A DNA stretch of 64,000 nt from Photobacterium sanguinicancri (GTDB taxonomy: Bacteria; Pseudomonadota; Gammaproteobacteria; Enterobacterales; Vibrionaceae): assembly GCF_024346675.1 (NCBI RefSeq), contig NZ_AP024850.1, forward strand, positions 1,054,001 to 1,118,000. Direction: 5' to 3'. A program made the translations under genes and the position numbers. Shown piece by piece: positions 8,123 through 18,936 of this stretch. The notes beneath the pieces were generated by a model. The model was given only the letters and a program-made list of their open reading frames with translations, ran no database searches and was not told the DNA's origin. The stretch's first letter is position 1, and each line of letters opens with the position of its first letter.

Positions 8123-9628
8123 TTAATCCTCCGTTAGGGGCTTAAAGCGGCGTAGTTCACTTAAACGGTAGCCAGTGTAGTTACCAAGCATCAGTATGAC
8201 CGCTAAGATGATGAGCTGCACACCGATAAAGTTGAACGTTAAGTGACGAACCACTTCATTGGTCATCGCAAGATAAACCAAAACTGCCGTTAGTAGCGAG
8301 CCACCACCTTGAATGAAGACCTCTTTAGCCCCTTCTTCTTCCCATAGGATCGACATACGTTCGATAGTCCATGACAAGATAATCATAGGGAAGAAGGTAA
8401 TGGTTAAACCTTCGACTAAGCCAATCTTAAAGGCGACAACCGTAAAGACGGAGATAATCATTATTACAGTGATGATGACCGCGGATATTCGGGCAACGAG
8501 CAGTAGATTGAGCTTCGAGAGGTAACTTCGAATGATCAAACCCGTGCCGACAATTAACAAGAACCCGACAATACCGGTCACCAGCTGAGTTTGCACAAAG
8601 GCAACAGCGATCAGTACAGGCATGAAAGTACCTGAGGTTTTCAAGCCAATAATAACGCGGAGGAATACTACGATAAGCGCACCAATCGGCACCAGCATAA
8701 TGGTTTTGAACATGGCTTGTTCTTCAACCGGTAGACTGTGAATCGAGAAGTTCAGCAGATCTTCCGCTTTTACTTTTTCGCTGGTCGCGCGCTGCGGTGT
8801 GATGTCTTGTGCAATGATCGAAAAACTTACGTTCGAATTTCGACCGCCGACAACATCAAGCATGGAGTGACCTTTTTGGTTCCATACCAAGACATCTTCA
8901 GGTTTGCCTTCTTCACCTGTTTGCGGATCAAACAGTAACCATTGTTCACCGTTCCACACTTCAACTAGCGGGTTGATGCTTTGACGGCGGCGGCCATCTT
9001 CAAGCACTAATCCGCCCACCATACGAGCATGAACGCCTTCCAATGATAGCAAGCTAATAATGGCATCTTCACGGCTTAAGCTATTGAGCAGTAGCGATGA
9101 ATTTTGGTTTTGCTTATCGTTGAATTGTTTAATGAGCTCACGCGTTAGCGTTAGATTATCAGAAGAGAGGGAGCGAGCTTGATCAAGCAGTGCTGTTGCA
9201 GCAGTTTGCTGTGGGTTATCTAAACTGACTGCCAGCGTTTCACCTTTAGGAGGTGATTGGTCAAACTGGGCTTGGTCATCAACCAACATTTGTGTTTTGT
9301 AATAGAGGATTTGCTTACCAATCGCTTCACGAATGGACCACTCAGCTCTACGGCCTTTATCGGTATCGATCAGCGCAACACCATAGCCTGGTGAAGAGGT
9401 ACTTTCATCGATAAGTGTAAAGCCCTTTTGCGTTTCTGGCGCAGCCATTGATACTTTGACAGGGTCGCCAATCGCATCGAATTCTACACGCGCTTCAAGC
9501 TCCCAAAGGTCTCGTTTTTCTCCTGGTGTCCATGGAACACCATACACATCATGGCGATATTGGCTAAGGCCAACACCTGCAATGATGAGCAAAGTGACGA
9601 GAAAATAAAAAGGTATTCTTGATGTCAT
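8123..9628 (-). CDS. Inactive transglutaminase-like domain fused to a multi-helix membrane domain
   Basis: A 501-residue membrane protein. A signal-anchor helix (residues 5-22) is followed by a large extracytoplasmic region (about 30-300) that contains a transglutaminase-like fold, and then six or seven transmembrane helices (about 305-490). In the fold, LNSLSREDAIISLLSLEGVHARMVGG corresponds to the region after the nucleophile, but the Cys is absent, and the His of the triad is replaced in LVEVWNGEQWLLFDPQTG, with only the Asp retained. It is therefore probably a peptide-binding rather than catalytic domain. It lies 13 bases after the protease gene and three before the ligase gene. Confidence 0.88.
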   Translation of the reverse strand: MTSRIPFYFLVTLLIIAGVGLSQYRHDVYGVPWTPGEKRDLWELEARVEFDAIGDPVKVSMAAPETQKGFTLIDESTSSPGYGVALIDTDKGRRAEWSIREAIGKQILYYKTQMLVDDQAQFDQSPPKGETLAVSLDNPQQTAATALLDQARSLSSDNLTLTRELIKQFNDKQNQNSSLLLNSLSREDAIISLLSLEGVHARMVGGLVLEDGRRRQSINPLVEVWNGEQWLLFDPQTGEEGKPEDVLVWNQKGHSMLDVVGGRNSNVSFSIIAQDITPQRATSEKVKAEDLLNFSIHSLPVEEQAMFKTIMLVPIGALIVVFLRVIIGLKTSGTFMPVLIAVAFVQTQLVTGIVGFLLIVGTGLIIRSYLSKLNLLLVARISAVIITVIMIISVFTVVAFKIGLVEGLTITFFPMIILSWTIERMSILWEEEGAKEVFIQGGGSLLTAVLVYLAMTNEVVRHLTFNFIGVQLIILAVILMLGNYTGYRLSELRRFKPLTED

Positions 9629-9641
9629 GACATCCTCATCA

Positions 9642-10415
9642 TTATCGTAGAGTTAGTTGTTCTGGTTCGTCCTTGCCTTGAACATATTTTTTACCGACAT
9701 CAACAAGAGCGATATCTTTAAAGAATTCACGCCCTAGTAATACTGGGTAGGTCATTTGTGTTCGGTCTGCAAGCGTAAATTGCGCTTTTTCATGTAAAGA
9801 GCCTAATTGAACCCATGCTTCGATGACTGGTCGACGAACCGCTTCTTGGCTCGTGGACTGGCGAATTTTCACCCAGCGTAGTATAGGCGCTTCGAAAATT
9901 TCAGGTTCTTCGATTACATCAGTTAGCTGGTGGTTCAAATTAAAGCGTACCCATTCTTTACCATTACGCTCAAAAACTTGAAGGTCAACTGCATTCAGTG
10001 ACGATGTTGTTGCGCCAGTATCAATTCGCGCTTTGAAGTGCGACTTGACTGAATCTAACCATACCCATTCTTCTTCACCTAAAATTGCTTTACCGTGAGC
10101 AAGCTTAGGGTTTGGCGTTTCCACTATAACCGGTATTACTTTAGTTGGCTTTTCTGCAATTAGTTGGGGTTGAATAATGGTACGAACAGGTGCGTTATGC
10201 ACACCCTCTGATAATGATAATAGCTCTTTTTCTAGATTTGCAATATGTTCATTTTGTTGATCTATTTGATCAGACATTGTTAAGAGCTGGCCATTAACGT
10301 TGGTTTCCATTGCATTAATAGCTTGTAGTGTTTTTTGATGCTGTTCAGGCTGGTTTAGCGCACATCCAGAAAGCAAGGCGAGAGCCAATAAGGGAAAACT
10401 ACGGCGAAGCATCAT
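9642..10415 (-). CDS. Retropepsin-like lipoprotein (RimB/ATP-dependent zinc protease family)
   Basis: A 257-residue predicted lipoprotein: the signal peptide ends in the lipobox LLSGC with Cys18. A helical, Gln/Glu-rich segment (about 25-70) probably forms a coiled coil. The C-terminal half is the family domain (COG4067-type), with the retropepsin aspartate in IDTGATTSSLNA (about 131-142) and the second conserved block PVLLGREFFKDIALVDV. Despite the historical name zinc protease, the visible motif is that of an aspartyl peptidase. It is the first gene of the operon with the transglutaminase-like and RimK-like genes. One start is possible at either of the two adjacent Met codons. Confidence 0.85.
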   Translation of the reverse strand: MMLRRSFPLLALALLSGCALNQPEQHQKTLQAINAMETNVNGQLLTMSDQIDQQNEHIANLEKELLSLSEGVHNAPVRTIIQPQLIAEKPTKVIPVIVETPNPKLAHGKAILGEEEWVWLDSVKSHFKARIDTGATTSSLNAVDLQVFERNGKEWVRFNLNHQLTDVIEEPEIFEAPILRWVKIRQSTSQEAVRRPVIEAWVQLGSLHEKAQFTLADRTQMTYPVLLGREFFKDIALVDVGKKYVQGKDEPEQLTLR

Positions 10416-10580
10416 ATCTCCGGTAAATAATTGTTGTTTTTATATAAACGACGCTAGTTTAGCGCACAAAACAAAGGGCGAATAGCACCCCATGTCAGGG
10501 GGAAGTCATCTTTTTATGATTTTGTTATTAATGCGAAGGTAGATAAGTAACAAACCACAAAAAAATGACTCAACACAGTG

Positions 10581-11555
10581 TTAATCTGGGTTTCGAGCCA
10601 CTAATACTGCACGGCGTGGTGCAGGGTAGCCTTCTACTGTTTTACTTGGATCGTTTTGGTCCAAGTACTCAGGTAATGAGTTATTGGTCATCCAGTCAGT
10701 CGAGCGCTGCTCGTCAGTGGTTGTGACATTTTCATCAACAATGCGTACATCAACAAAACCACATTTCTCCATCCACACTTTTAATGCTTTTGCGGATGGG
10801 AAAAAGTAGACATTGTGCATTTGGGCATAACGGTGAGTCGGTACTAGTACCGTGTTTTCATCGCCTTCGATAACTAAAGTTTCAAGGATAACCTCACCAT
10901 CTTTACGAAGTTGATTTTTTAACTGCATGATGTGATCAAGCGGTGAGCGACGGTGATAAAGCACGCCCATGCTAAATACGGTGTCGAATGCTTTAAGTTC
11001 TGGCAGTTCTTCAATACCAAGTGGTAGCAAGAATGCGCGCTCATCGTTACCCATTAGGCGACGAATGGCTTCGAACTGCACTAAAAATAGGTTTGATGGG
11101 TCGATACCAACTGTTAGCTTGGCCCCTTCACCTAGCATGCGCCACATGTGGTAGCCATTGCCACAACCTACATCAAGTACGGTGCGGTTCTTCAAGGGTG
11201 AAATATGCGGTAAAACGCGATCCCATTTCCAATCTGAGCGCCATTCTGTATCAATGTCGATACCGTGGACATGGTATGGCCCTTTGCGCCATGGATGTAA
11301 CAATCGCAGTAGGCTTTCTAGGCGTTTTTGTTCGCCATTAGCAATACCATCTTCGTACGCGATGCTAACGGCATTTTTGATGTCGATAGAATCGGGCTTA
11401 TCGGTCGGGAATTTTTGTAAAGCACGGGTCCAGCGCCCCATATCACCATGCTGTGCACGCTCCCAGTCATCAAGTTGCTTAGGGAGTGTGTTAAGCCAAG
11501 GGCGTAGCGTCTCGTGTTGTGCGATCAGCTGGTAAAATTCTGAAAAACTAAACAT
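10581..11555 (-). CDS. cmoB: tRNA U34 carboxymethyltransferase CmoB
   Basis: A 324-residue SAM-family enzyme that transfers the carboxymethyl group of carboxy-SAM to 5-hydroxyuridine at the wobble position of tRNA, giving uridine-5-oxyacetic acid. The N-terminal half is the CmoB-specific region ([12 protein letters not shown]...). The methyltransferase fold has motif I in [15 protein letters not shown] (about 125-139) and [14 protein letters not shown]. Its length matches the family. It follows cmoA, whose product makes its cofactor, by 14 bp. Confidence 0.96.
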   Translation of the reverse strand: MFSFSEFYQLIAQHETLRPWLNTLPKQLDDWERAQHGDMGRWTRALQKFPTDKPDSIDIKNAVSIAYEDGIANGEQKRLESLLRLLHPWRKGPYHVHGIDIDTEWRSDWKWDRVLPHISPLKNRTVLDVGCGNGYHMWRMLGEGAKLTVGIDPSNLFLVQFEAIRRLMGNDERAFLLPLGIEELPELKAFDTVFSMGVLYHRRSPLDHIMQLKNQLRKDGEVILETLVIEGDENTVLVPTHRYAQMHNVYFFPSAKALKVWMEKCGFVDVRIVDENVTTTDEQRSTDWMTNNSLPEYLDQNDPSKTVEGYPAPRRAVLVARNPD

Positions 11556-11569
11556 GTAAAACTTAAACC

Positions 11570-12385
<816 letters not shown>

Positions 12386-12551
12386 CTAAAAAGGCGCGTA
12401 TTGTAGAAAAAATGTGGCCGTTTGTCTTTAATGAAATGTATTTTGGTTATAAGGGCATTTAGGTGCGGTTAGGCCTTGTATAATTGCTGTTAATGAATGT
12501 TTGCACGACTAGGCATTTTTTCTACGCTAAGCCTTTATGGCATCGATGAAA

Positions 12552-13448
12552 CTACAATAAATCAATTTGTGGGTTTGTTTCGGCTGCAGGCAATTGAACA
12601 TCGGGTAAATTGGTTTGTTGTTGCGAACATTTTTGTTGAAGCAATGCGTAGAGGCGAGTCGCAAGCTCGGGGGCATGATTATTATCTGGCGTATGAATAA
12701 AGAGGTAAGGGGTTTTACCGTCTTTGATCCACTTGGGTAATCGACATAACCAATTAGCAAAGAAAGGGTCGTTGCTTAAATCTTCAGGGTGGCCAATAAA
12801 GCGCACCATAGGTGAGTCACTGGTGGCAATGGCATGCACGGGGACTTTGGGTTTTTTCTGGTGTGCATCAATCACAGCTTCTGTGATAGGTGGTGCAGAA
12901 AACACCGGGCGGCTGTCCATAATAATACGGTTCGCATTGTGCGTGATGAGCAATTGGTTGAGTGCTTTCTCTTCTTCGCCTTTAGCAAAAAAGGCCGCAT
13001 GACGAACTTCGACACCAATAGGAAAATGCTTCGGTAGTCGCCTTAAGAAAGCATCTAAAGCGGGTAGCGAGTGTGGTCCAAATTGTGCGGGCAATTGAAT
13101 TTTCCACAAACCTACTTTGTGTTCGAGCGGTGCCATGACGTTAAAAAAGTCAGCGATCAGTTGATCGCAGTGCTGCAGTTGTTGCTGATGAGTAATCGTG
13201 GACGGTAATTTAAAGGTAAAGCGAAAATCATCGGGTGTAGCATCGTGCCATTTTTTTGCTGTTGTGCTTGCGGGCGTTGCATAAAAGGTGGTGTTGCCTT
13301 CAACCGTAGAGAACACTTGCGCATAACGCGCTAACCGTTCGCTATTTTTACAGCCACTGCCATATAGAGAAGATTGCCATTGATTGTGTGACCACATGGC
13401 CAATCCTAGTCTGATGGGAAGGGGATGTATGGTTTTCGACGCTAACAT
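12552..13448 (-). CDS. yecE: YecE-like DUF72 family protein
   Basis: A 298-residue DUF72 protein with a predicted TIM-barrel-like fold. Typical features are RLGLAMWSHNQWQSSLYG at the N-terminus, VFSTVEGNTTFYATP, DDFRFTFKLPSTITH and PIGVEVRHAAFF. The start at 13448 has AAAAAAGGATCC just upstream; the longer frame to 13487 has no better site. The function is unknown. Its place beside cmoA-cmoB and aspS is conserved with E. coli, where yecE occupies the same interval. Confidence 0.9.
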   Translation of the reverse strand: MLASKTIHPLPIRLGLAMWSHNQWQSSLYGSGCKNSERLARYAQVFSTVEGNTTFYATPASTTAKKWHDATPDDFRFTFKLPSTITHQQQLQHCDQLIADFFNVMAPLEHKVGLWKIQLPAQFGPHSLPALDAFLRRLPKHFPIGVEVRHAAFFAKGEEEKALNQLLITHNANRIIMDSRPVFSAPPITEAVIDAHQKKPKVPVHAIATSDSPMVRFIGHPEDLSNDPFFANWLCRLPKWIKDGKTPYLFIHTPDNNHAPELATRLYALLQQKCSQQQTNLPDVQLPAAETNPQIDLL

Positions 13449-13624
13449 AACGGATCCTTTTTTGCTTACTTTGTCGGCGAAATACACATCGCTTGGTAAT
13501 CATACGAAGTTTTTCTACGTAAGTACGCATCAAAATATGTGAACCAAACTTGCTGAACACGCTTTGTTTGTGTTTTTTTACTTGATTTCGACCGTCCTCT
13601 TTTCCTACATTAAAACTTTTGCTT

Positions 13625-13630
13625 TATAAT
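13625..13630 (+). promoter_or_regulatory. Candidate -10 element of aspS
   Basis: TATAAT lies about 153 bp before the aspS start in the 335-bp gap between the divergent yecE and aspS genes. No good -35 hexamer is seen at the expected spacing. The leader after it contains a small hairpin GCAAGCG / CGCTTGC near 13719-13740. The assignment is weak. Confidence 0.35.
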
Positions 13631-13783
13631 AACGCGTTATTTTTGTCTCTCGACCACACCTAATCATCAGTTTTGGATGAATTTTGAGCGATTTGCGGTC
13701 GGGATGAGTCAACCTGTGCAAGCGATATAAGCCGCTTGCTGTAATCGCTCACAGGATTTAAGTAAACAGATCGGGAATTTCTT

Positions 13784-15580
13784 ATGCGCACCCAATATTG
13801 TGGTCACCTGAACAAGTCCCTAGCAGGGCAAACAGTAGAGTTATGCGGCTGGGTTAACCGTCGCCGTGATTTAGGCGGTCTAATTTTCGTTGATATGCGA
13901 GATCGTGAAGGTATTGTTCAGGTAGTCGTTGATCCGGATATGAAAGATGTATTCGAAGTCGCGAACCAGCTGCGCAACGAATTCTGTATTCGCTTCACAG
14001 GTGAAGTACGCGTTCGCCCTGAAAGCCAAGTGAATAAAGACATGGCAACAGGTGAAGTGGAAGTATTTGCAACGGGTCTTGAGATCATCAACCGTTCAGA
14101 AGCGCTACCTTTAGATTTCAACCAAACGAACTCTGAAGAGCAACGCTTAAAGTACCGTTACATTGATCTTCGTCGTCCAGAAATGAGCGATCGCATCAAG
14201 CTACGTGCAAAAGCATCAAGCTTTGTTCGTCGTTTCCTTGATGACAATCTATTCCTAGATATCGAGACACCAGTACTAACAAAAGCAACGCCTGAAGGCG
14301 CACGTGATTACCTAGTACCTAGCCGTGTTCATAAAGGTAGCTTCTACGCACTACCACAATCACCACAGCTATTTAAGCAGCTGCTAATGATGTCTGGTTT
14401 TGACCGTTACTACCAAATCGTTAAATGTTTCCGTGATGAAGATTTACGTGCTGACCGTCAACCTGAATTTACTCAAATCGATATCGAAACTTCTTTCCTT
14501 AGTGCATCACAAGTGCGCGAAGTGACTGAGCGTATGATCACTGAAATGTGGAAAGAGCTACTAAGCGTAGATCTTGGCGCATTCCCAATCATGAAGTTCG
14601 AAGAAGCGATGCATCGTTTTGGTTCTGATAAGCCAGATCTACGTAACCCACTAGAACTTGTTGATGTTGCTGACATCCTGAAAGATGTTGAGTTTAAAGT
14701 ATTCTCTGGCCCTGCAAACGATGAAAAAGGCCGCGTAGCGGTTATTCGTGTACCAGGCGGTGCTTCTCTTTCCCGTAAGCAAATCGACGAATACACTAAG
14801 TTCGTAGGTATCTACGGTGCGAAAGGTTTAGCATGGATGAAAGTGAACGACCGTGCTGCGGGCCTTGAAGGTGTTCAATCTCCAGTTGCTAAGTTCTTAA
14901 ACGAAGAAGTGGTTACTTCTATTCTTGAGCGTACTCAAGCAGAAACTGGCGATATCATCCTATTTGGTGCTGACAGTAAGCGTGTTGTGACTGAAGCTAT
15001 GGGTGCTCTTCGTCTTAAACTGGGTGAAGACCTTGAACTGACTGATAAGTCAGCATGGAAACCACTATGGGTTATCGACTTCCCTATGTTTGAAGAAGAT
15101 GACGAAGGTAACCTACATGCGATGCACCACCCGTTCACATCGCCACTAGGTATGACACCTACTGAACTTGCTGAAAACCCAGCAACTGCAAACTCGAATG
15201 CTTACGATATGGTTATCAATGGCTACGAAGTGGGCGGTGGTTCTGTACGTATTCACAACGCAGAAATGCAATCAGCGGTATTTAGCATTCTAGGTATTGA
15301 AGCTGAAGAGCAAAAAGCGAAGTTCGGTTTCCTACTTGAAGCATTGAAGTACGGTACACCACCACATGCGGGCCTAGCTTTCGGTCTTGACCGCCTAGTG
15401 ATGCTGCTTTGTGGTACAGATAACATCCGTGATGTTATTGCGTTCCCGAAAACAACGGCAGCATCTTGCCTACTGACTGATGCACCAAGCCTAGCTAACC
15501 CAGCGTCGCTTGAAGAGCTATCAATTGCTGTAGCGATTGCTAAAAAAGAAGAGAAAAAAGACCAAGCTAACAACGCTTAA
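13784..15580 (+). CDS. aspS: Aspartyl-tRNA synthetase
   Basis: A 598-residue class IIb aminoacyl-tRNA synthetase charging tRNA-Asp. It has an N-terminal OB-fold anticodon-binding domain ([23 protein letters not shown]), class II motif 2 in [18 protein letters not shown], the bacterial GAD insert (about 290-420) and motif 3 in [15 protein letters not shown]. Length and order match the bacterial type. A strong terminator follows, so aspS appears transcribed on its own, ahead of yebC. Confidence 0.98.
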   Translation: MRTQYCGHLNKSLAGQTVELCGWVNRRRDLGGLIFVDMRDREGIVQVVVDPDMKDVFEVANQLRNEFCIRFTGEVRVRPESQVNKDMATGEVEVFATGLEIINRSEALPLDFNQTNSEEQRLKYRYIDLRRPEMSDRIKLRAKASSFVRRFLDDNLFLDIETPVLTKATPEGARDYLVPSRVHKGSFYALPQSPQLFKQLLMMSGFDRYYQIVKCFRDEDLRADRQPEFTQIDIETSFLSASQVREVTERMITEMWKELLSVDLGAFPIMKFEEAMHRFGSDKPDLRNPLELVDVADILKDVEFKVFSGPANDEKGRVAVIRVPGGASLSRKQIDEYTKFVGIYGAKGLAWMKVNDRAAGLEGVQSPVAKFLNEEVVTSILERTQAETGDIILFGADSKRVVTEAMGALRLKLGEDLELTDKSAWKPLWVIDFPMFEEDDEGNLHAMHHPFTSPLGMTPTELAENPATANSNAYDMVINGYEVGGGSVRIHNAEMQSAVFSILGIEAEEQKAKFGFLLEALKYGTPPHAGLAFGLDRLVMLLCGTDNIRDVIAFPKTTAASCLLTDAPSLANPASLEELSIAVAIAKKEEKKDQANNA

Positions 15581-15592
15581 TCTTTTTTGATG

Positions 15593-15631
15593 AGCTGATC
15601 AGATCGCCCAGATCTGATCAGCTTTTTTTTT
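15593..15631 (+). terminator. Terminator of aspS
   Basis: A 13-bp perfect stem, AGCTGATCAGATC / GATCTGATCAGCT, with loop GCCCA and a run of eight T residues, 13 bp after the aspS stop. Confidence 0.95.
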
Positions 15632-15703
15632 GGAATAACGTTTTCAACGTTACCCAGAGGGAGCAAGTAGCGCTTACTCATTGGGACTAATTCGGAGTAG
15701 ATC

Positions 15704-16447
15704 ATGGCTGGACACAGTAAATTCGCCAATATCAAACACCGTAAAGCGGCACAGGATGCCAAGCGCGGTAAAATTTTTACTAAGTTAATTCGTGAAATTG
15801 TTGTTGCAACAAAAGAGGGGGGCGCTGAAGTCGAAAATAACCCTCGTCTTAGAGCAGCAGTTGATAAAGCACTTTCGAACAACATGACACGCGACACTAT
15901 TAACCGCGCTGTAAGCCGTGGTGCTGGTGGCGAAGGTGATGATGGTGTTGAAACCGTTATTTATGAAGGTTATGGCCCTGCGGGTACTGCCGTTATGGTT
16001 GAGTGTATGACAGACAACCGTAACCGTACGGTTTCAGGTGTGCGCCATGCATTTAGTAAATCAGGCGGTAATCTTGGTACCGATGGTAGTGTTAGCTACT
16101 TGTTTGATAAGAAAGGTGTTATTTCTTATGCGCCGGGCTTAGATGAAGATGCGATCATGGAAGCGGCGCTAGAAGGCGGTGCTGATGATGTTGAAACCAA
16201 TGACGATGGCTCTATCGATGTTTACACCACACCGGCTGAATTTGGTGCAGTAAAAGATGCACTTGACGGTGCAGGCTTTGAAGCGGTAAACGCAGAAGTG
16301 ACACTCGTACCTTCAACGAAAGCCGAGCTTGATATTACTACAGCGCCAAAACTACTTCGCTTGATTGATGTATTAGAAGATCTTGATGATGTTCAAGAAG
16401 TTTACCATAACGGTGAAATTTCAGATGAGGTTGCAGAGCAGCTATAA
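15704..16447 (+). CDS. yebC: YebC/TACO1-family protein
   Basis: A 247-residue protein of the YebC/PmpR/TACO1 family, annotated as a transcriptional regulator in some bacteria and shown to promote translation of difficult sequences in others. The N-terminus [25 protein letters not shown] is diagnostic, followed by the acidic mid-domain ([19 protein letters not shown]). Its position just before ruvC is conserved across gamma-proteobacteria. The gap to ruvC is 22 bp, so the two are probably co-transcribed. Confidence 0.96.
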   Translation: MAGHSKFANIKHRKAAQDAKRGKIFTKLIREIVVATKEGGAEVENNPRLRAAVDKALSNNMTRDTINRAVSRGAGGEGDDGVETVIYEGYGPAGTAVMVECMTDNRNRTVSGVRHAFSKSGGNLGTDGSVSYLFDKKGVISYAPGLDEDAIMEAALEGGADDVETNDDGSIDVYTTPAEFGAVKDALDGAGFEAVNAEVTLVPSTKAELDITTAPKLLRLIDVLEDLDDVQEVYHNGEISDEVAEQL

Positions 16448-16469
16448 GCTGTCTGTATAAAGGCGAACT

Positions 16470-16991
16470 ATGTCCATCATTTTGGGTATCGACCCTGGTT
16501 CTCGTATTACAGGGTATGGTGTTATCCGGCAGCAAGGTCGACACCTTGAGTACCTTGGAAGTGGCTGTATTCGAACTTCTTGTGAGGATATTCCTGGTAG
16601 ATTAAAGCAGATCTATGCAGGGGTGTCAGAGGTGATTACTCAGTTTCAGCCCGATGCCTTTGCGATTGAAGAGGTTTTCATGGGCAAGAATGCGAGCTCA
16701 GCCTTAAAGTTGGGCCAAGCGCGTGGAAGCGCAATTGTTGCCGCTGTTAATGCTGATCTCCCTGTTAGTGAGTACGCTGCCCGTTTAATTAAGCAAGCTG
16801 TTGTTGGAACTGGGGCTGCAGATAAATCTCAGGTGCAACACATGGTTTGTTCGGTATTAAAATTACCCGGTAAACCCCAAGCCGATGCTGCAGATGCATT
16901 GGCTGTTGCTATTTGCCATGCCCATACACATAAAACGCTAATCGCAATGGCTGGGCGTGCAACTGGCGCCCGCCGAGGACGTTATCGTTAA
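16470..16991 (+). CDS. ruvC: Holliday junction resolvase RuvC
   Basis: A 173-residue endonuclease that resolves Holliday junctions by symmetric nicking, working with RuvAB. The acidic catalytic residues are visible: Asp8 in [13 protein letters not shown], Glu in [10 protein letters not shown], and the C-terminal pair in [13 protein letters not shown]. Unlike the common ruvCAB layout, it is followed at once by a terminator and a glycosyltransferase gene, which separate it from ruvAB. Confidence 0.97.
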   Translation: MSIILGIDPGSRITGYGVIRQQGRHLEYLGSGCIRTSCEDIPGRLKQIYAGVSEVITQFQPDAFAIEEVFMGKNASSALKLGQARGSAIVAAVNADLPVSEYAARLIKQAVVGTGAADKSQVQHMVCSVLKLPGKPQADAADALAVAICHAHTHKTLIAMAGRATGARRGRYR

Positions 16992-17004
16992 ATGGCGTTG
17001 TTAT

Positions 17005-17028
17005 AAAAGCAGCTTCGGCTGCTTTTTT
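17005..17028 (+). terminator. Terminator after ruvC
   Basis: Stem AAAAGCAGC / GCTGCTTTT with a TTCG tetraloop and a T run, 14 bp after ruvC. It closes the yebC-ruvC unit before the inserted glycosyltransferase gene. Confidence 0.92.
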
Positions 17029-17109
17029 GTGCATGCTGCAAGCCGATAAACATGTGCTTTGGCAAAGCTGTGTACTAGATTTAACAGTGATCACCTGTAA
17101 AGGATTACT

Positions 17110-18189
17110 GTGGGTATGAAAGTTTTATTGGTTATTCATGGGCTCAATGGTGTTGGCGGTACCGAGCGAGTCACAACTCATATTGCTAATTTATTGGCTG
17201 AAAATGGCAATCAAGTTTCGGTTTTAAGCCTGACATCCGTTGGGTCATCACCCGCATTTACACTCAATGACGACGTGACACTGCTACAGCCTAAGCGCAC
17301 TTACTCTTCTCTACTCAAACACCTTCACCAAATATGGCAAGTTATTCAATTGCGTAAGCAGTTCGATGTTGTGATCGCCTCTGATACTCAGCTCTGTTTA
17401 TATGTCTGGCCATTAACGTTGTTATCAAAAGCAAAAATTGTTGCATGGGAGCATTTTAACTCACAGGTGGTTACTCGGTTTGGCAGTCGTTGGTTTGGAC
17501 GGAAAATCGCAGCAAAATTGTTTGATAAAATTGTGGTGCTGACCCAGCAAGATAAAGCCTCTTGGCTAGACAGGTATCAACCTCATTCCCCTGTGTCTGT
17601 TATTCCTAATCCTTGCGCTATGGCAGTGCTTCCTACAAGAGAAGAAACGCCAATTAAAAAAGTCGTGTCGGTTGGACGGTTTACTTCGCAAAAAGGTTTT
17701 GATTTTCTGGTGCGAGCTTGGTCACTCATTCCCACTGCAACGCGTGCCCAGTGGCAGTTGCAAATAGTTGGCCCCTCTGGGAGTGCGAGCAAGGAAATCG
17801 AACAGTTAATTGTCACGTTGCAGCTAGAAGACCAAGTGATTATTGGCGGGGCGAGCCATAATATGGAGCAAGTCTATGACAGTGCTTCTATTTACGTGAT
17901 GAGTTCGCGCTATGAAGGTTTTGGCATGACATTGGTTGAAGCCATGGCAAGAGGTCTGGCTGTTGTGGCTTATAATTGTCCTATGGGGCCAAAAGAAATA
18001 ATTAAGGATAAGTTCGGGATTATTGTGCCAGCTGAATCGGTCGAACGATTGGCTGACTCTCTGTCTGAGTTGATGGAAGATAACCAGCTACGCCTTTATT
18101 ACCAACAGCAATCTTTAATCGGGGTAAAACGTTATGAGCCCGCTAAGATTGTTGAGCGCTGGCAACACGAAATTCGCACTTTTCCGTAA
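17110..18189 (+). CDS. GT4-family glycosyltransferase inserted between ruvC and ruvA
   Basis: A 359-residue GT-B-fold glycosyltransferase of the GT4 type. The N-terminal domain starts VLLVIHGLNGVGGTERVTTH, a classical first strand and loop; the C-terminal donor-binding domain has VVSVGRFTSQKGFDFLVRAW and the E-x7-E-like SSRYEGFGMTLVEAMARG. It would transfer a nucleotide-activated sugar to a surface glycan or lipid on the cytoplasmic side; donor and acceptor cannot be read. The start is GTG at 17110 behind AAAGGA, or ATG at 17116. No other glycan gene is nearby, which is unusual for this family, and it interrupts the ruv cluster. Confidence 0.88.
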   Translation: MGMKVLLVIHGLNGVGGTERVTTHIANLLAENGNQVSVLSLTSVGSSPAFTLNDDVTLLQPKRTYSSLLKHLHQIWQVIQLRKQFDVVIASDTQLCLYVWPLTLLSKAKIVAWEHFNSQVVTRFGSRWFGRKIAAKLFDKIVVLTQQDKASWLDRYQPHSPVSVIPNPCAMAVLPTREETPIKKVVSVGRFTSQKGFDFLVRAWSLIPTATRAQWQLQIVGPSGSASKEIEQLIVTLQLEDQVIIGGASHNMEQVYDSASIYVMSSRYEGFGMTLVEAMARGLAVVAYNCPMGPKEIIKDKFGIIVPAESVERLADSLSELMEDNQLRLYYQQQSLIGVKRYEPAKIVERWQHEIRTFP

Positions 18190-18231
18190 TGGTGATATGA
18201 AGGGGAATCTTGAGGTATAGGTACCACAAAT

Positions 18232-18251
18232 AGCTGGATGTCCATCCAGTA
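18232..18251. promoter_or_regulatory. LexA (SOS) box ahead of ruvAB
   Basis: CTG-GATGTCCATC-CAG followed by TA has the CTG-N10-CAG core of gamma-proteobacterial LexA boxes, with internal symmetry. It ends 49 bp before the ruvA start and abuts a -35-like TTGACT at 18253-18258. ruvAB is a known SOS operon, so the assignment fits. Confidence 0.8.
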
Positions 18252-18299
18252 TTTGACTATCCTAGAGCCAATTATTGATTCAAAGATAGAGATGAAGCT

Positions 18300-18917
18300 G
18301 TGATTGGTCGTCTACGTGGAACCGTACTTGAAAAACAACCACCTGAAGTATTGCTTGAAGTTGGTGGTGTGGGCTATGAAATTCAAATGCCAATGAGCTG
18401 TTTTTATGAGCTGCCAGAAAAAGGCCAAGAAGCGGTTATCTTTACACACTTTGTTGTGCGCGAAGATGCACAATTACTCTATGGTTTTAATAAAAAAAGC
18501 GAGCGTGAATTATTCCGCGAAGTGATTAAAGCCAATGGAGTCGGGCCTAAACTGGGCCTAGCGATTCTCTCTGCGATGACAGCAAGTCAATTTGTGCTGA
18601 GTGTTGAAAACGAAGATGTGACAACACTGGTGAAAATTCCAGGCGTAGGTAAGAAAACGGCTGAACGTTTGGTTATTGAAATGCGTGACCGCCTGAAAGG
18701 ATGGGGCGAAGGGGATCTATTTACACCGGCGCAAGATACTGCTGCTTCTCAAGCTATAGGGGCACAGTTAGCTGCACGCGCTGAAGATGAAGCTGTGAGT
18801 GCATTGGTTGCACTTGGCTATAAACCGCAACAAGCGTCGAAAGTCGTATCTCAAGTTGCTCAGCCTGATATGACAAGTGAAGCGATAATTCGTGATGCAC
18901 TGCGTTCGATGGTTTAA
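18300..18917 (+). CDS. ruvA: Holliday junction branch-migration protein RuvA
   Basis: A 205-residue DNA-binding subunit whose tetramers hold the four-way junction while RuvB pumps DNA. The N-terminal OB domain ([21 protein letters not shown]) is followed by helix-hairpin-helix motifs ([24 protein letters not shown]) and the C-terminal RuvB-contacting domain (about 160-205). It starts with GTG, as is common for ruvA. ruvB follows after 19 bp in the same LexA-controlled operon. Confidence 0.97.
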   Translation: MIGRLRGTVLEKQPPEVLLEVGGVGYEIQMPMSCFYELPEKGQEAVIFTHFVVREDAQLLYGFNKKSERELFREVIKANGVGPKLGLAILSAMTASQFVLSVENEDVTTLVKIPGVGKKTAERLVIEMRDRLKGWGEGDLFTPAQDTAASQAIGAQLAARAEDEAVSALVALGYKPQQASKVVSQVAQPDMTSEAIIRDALRSMV

Positions 18918-18936
18918 TGAAGGTTGTACGTAAATA

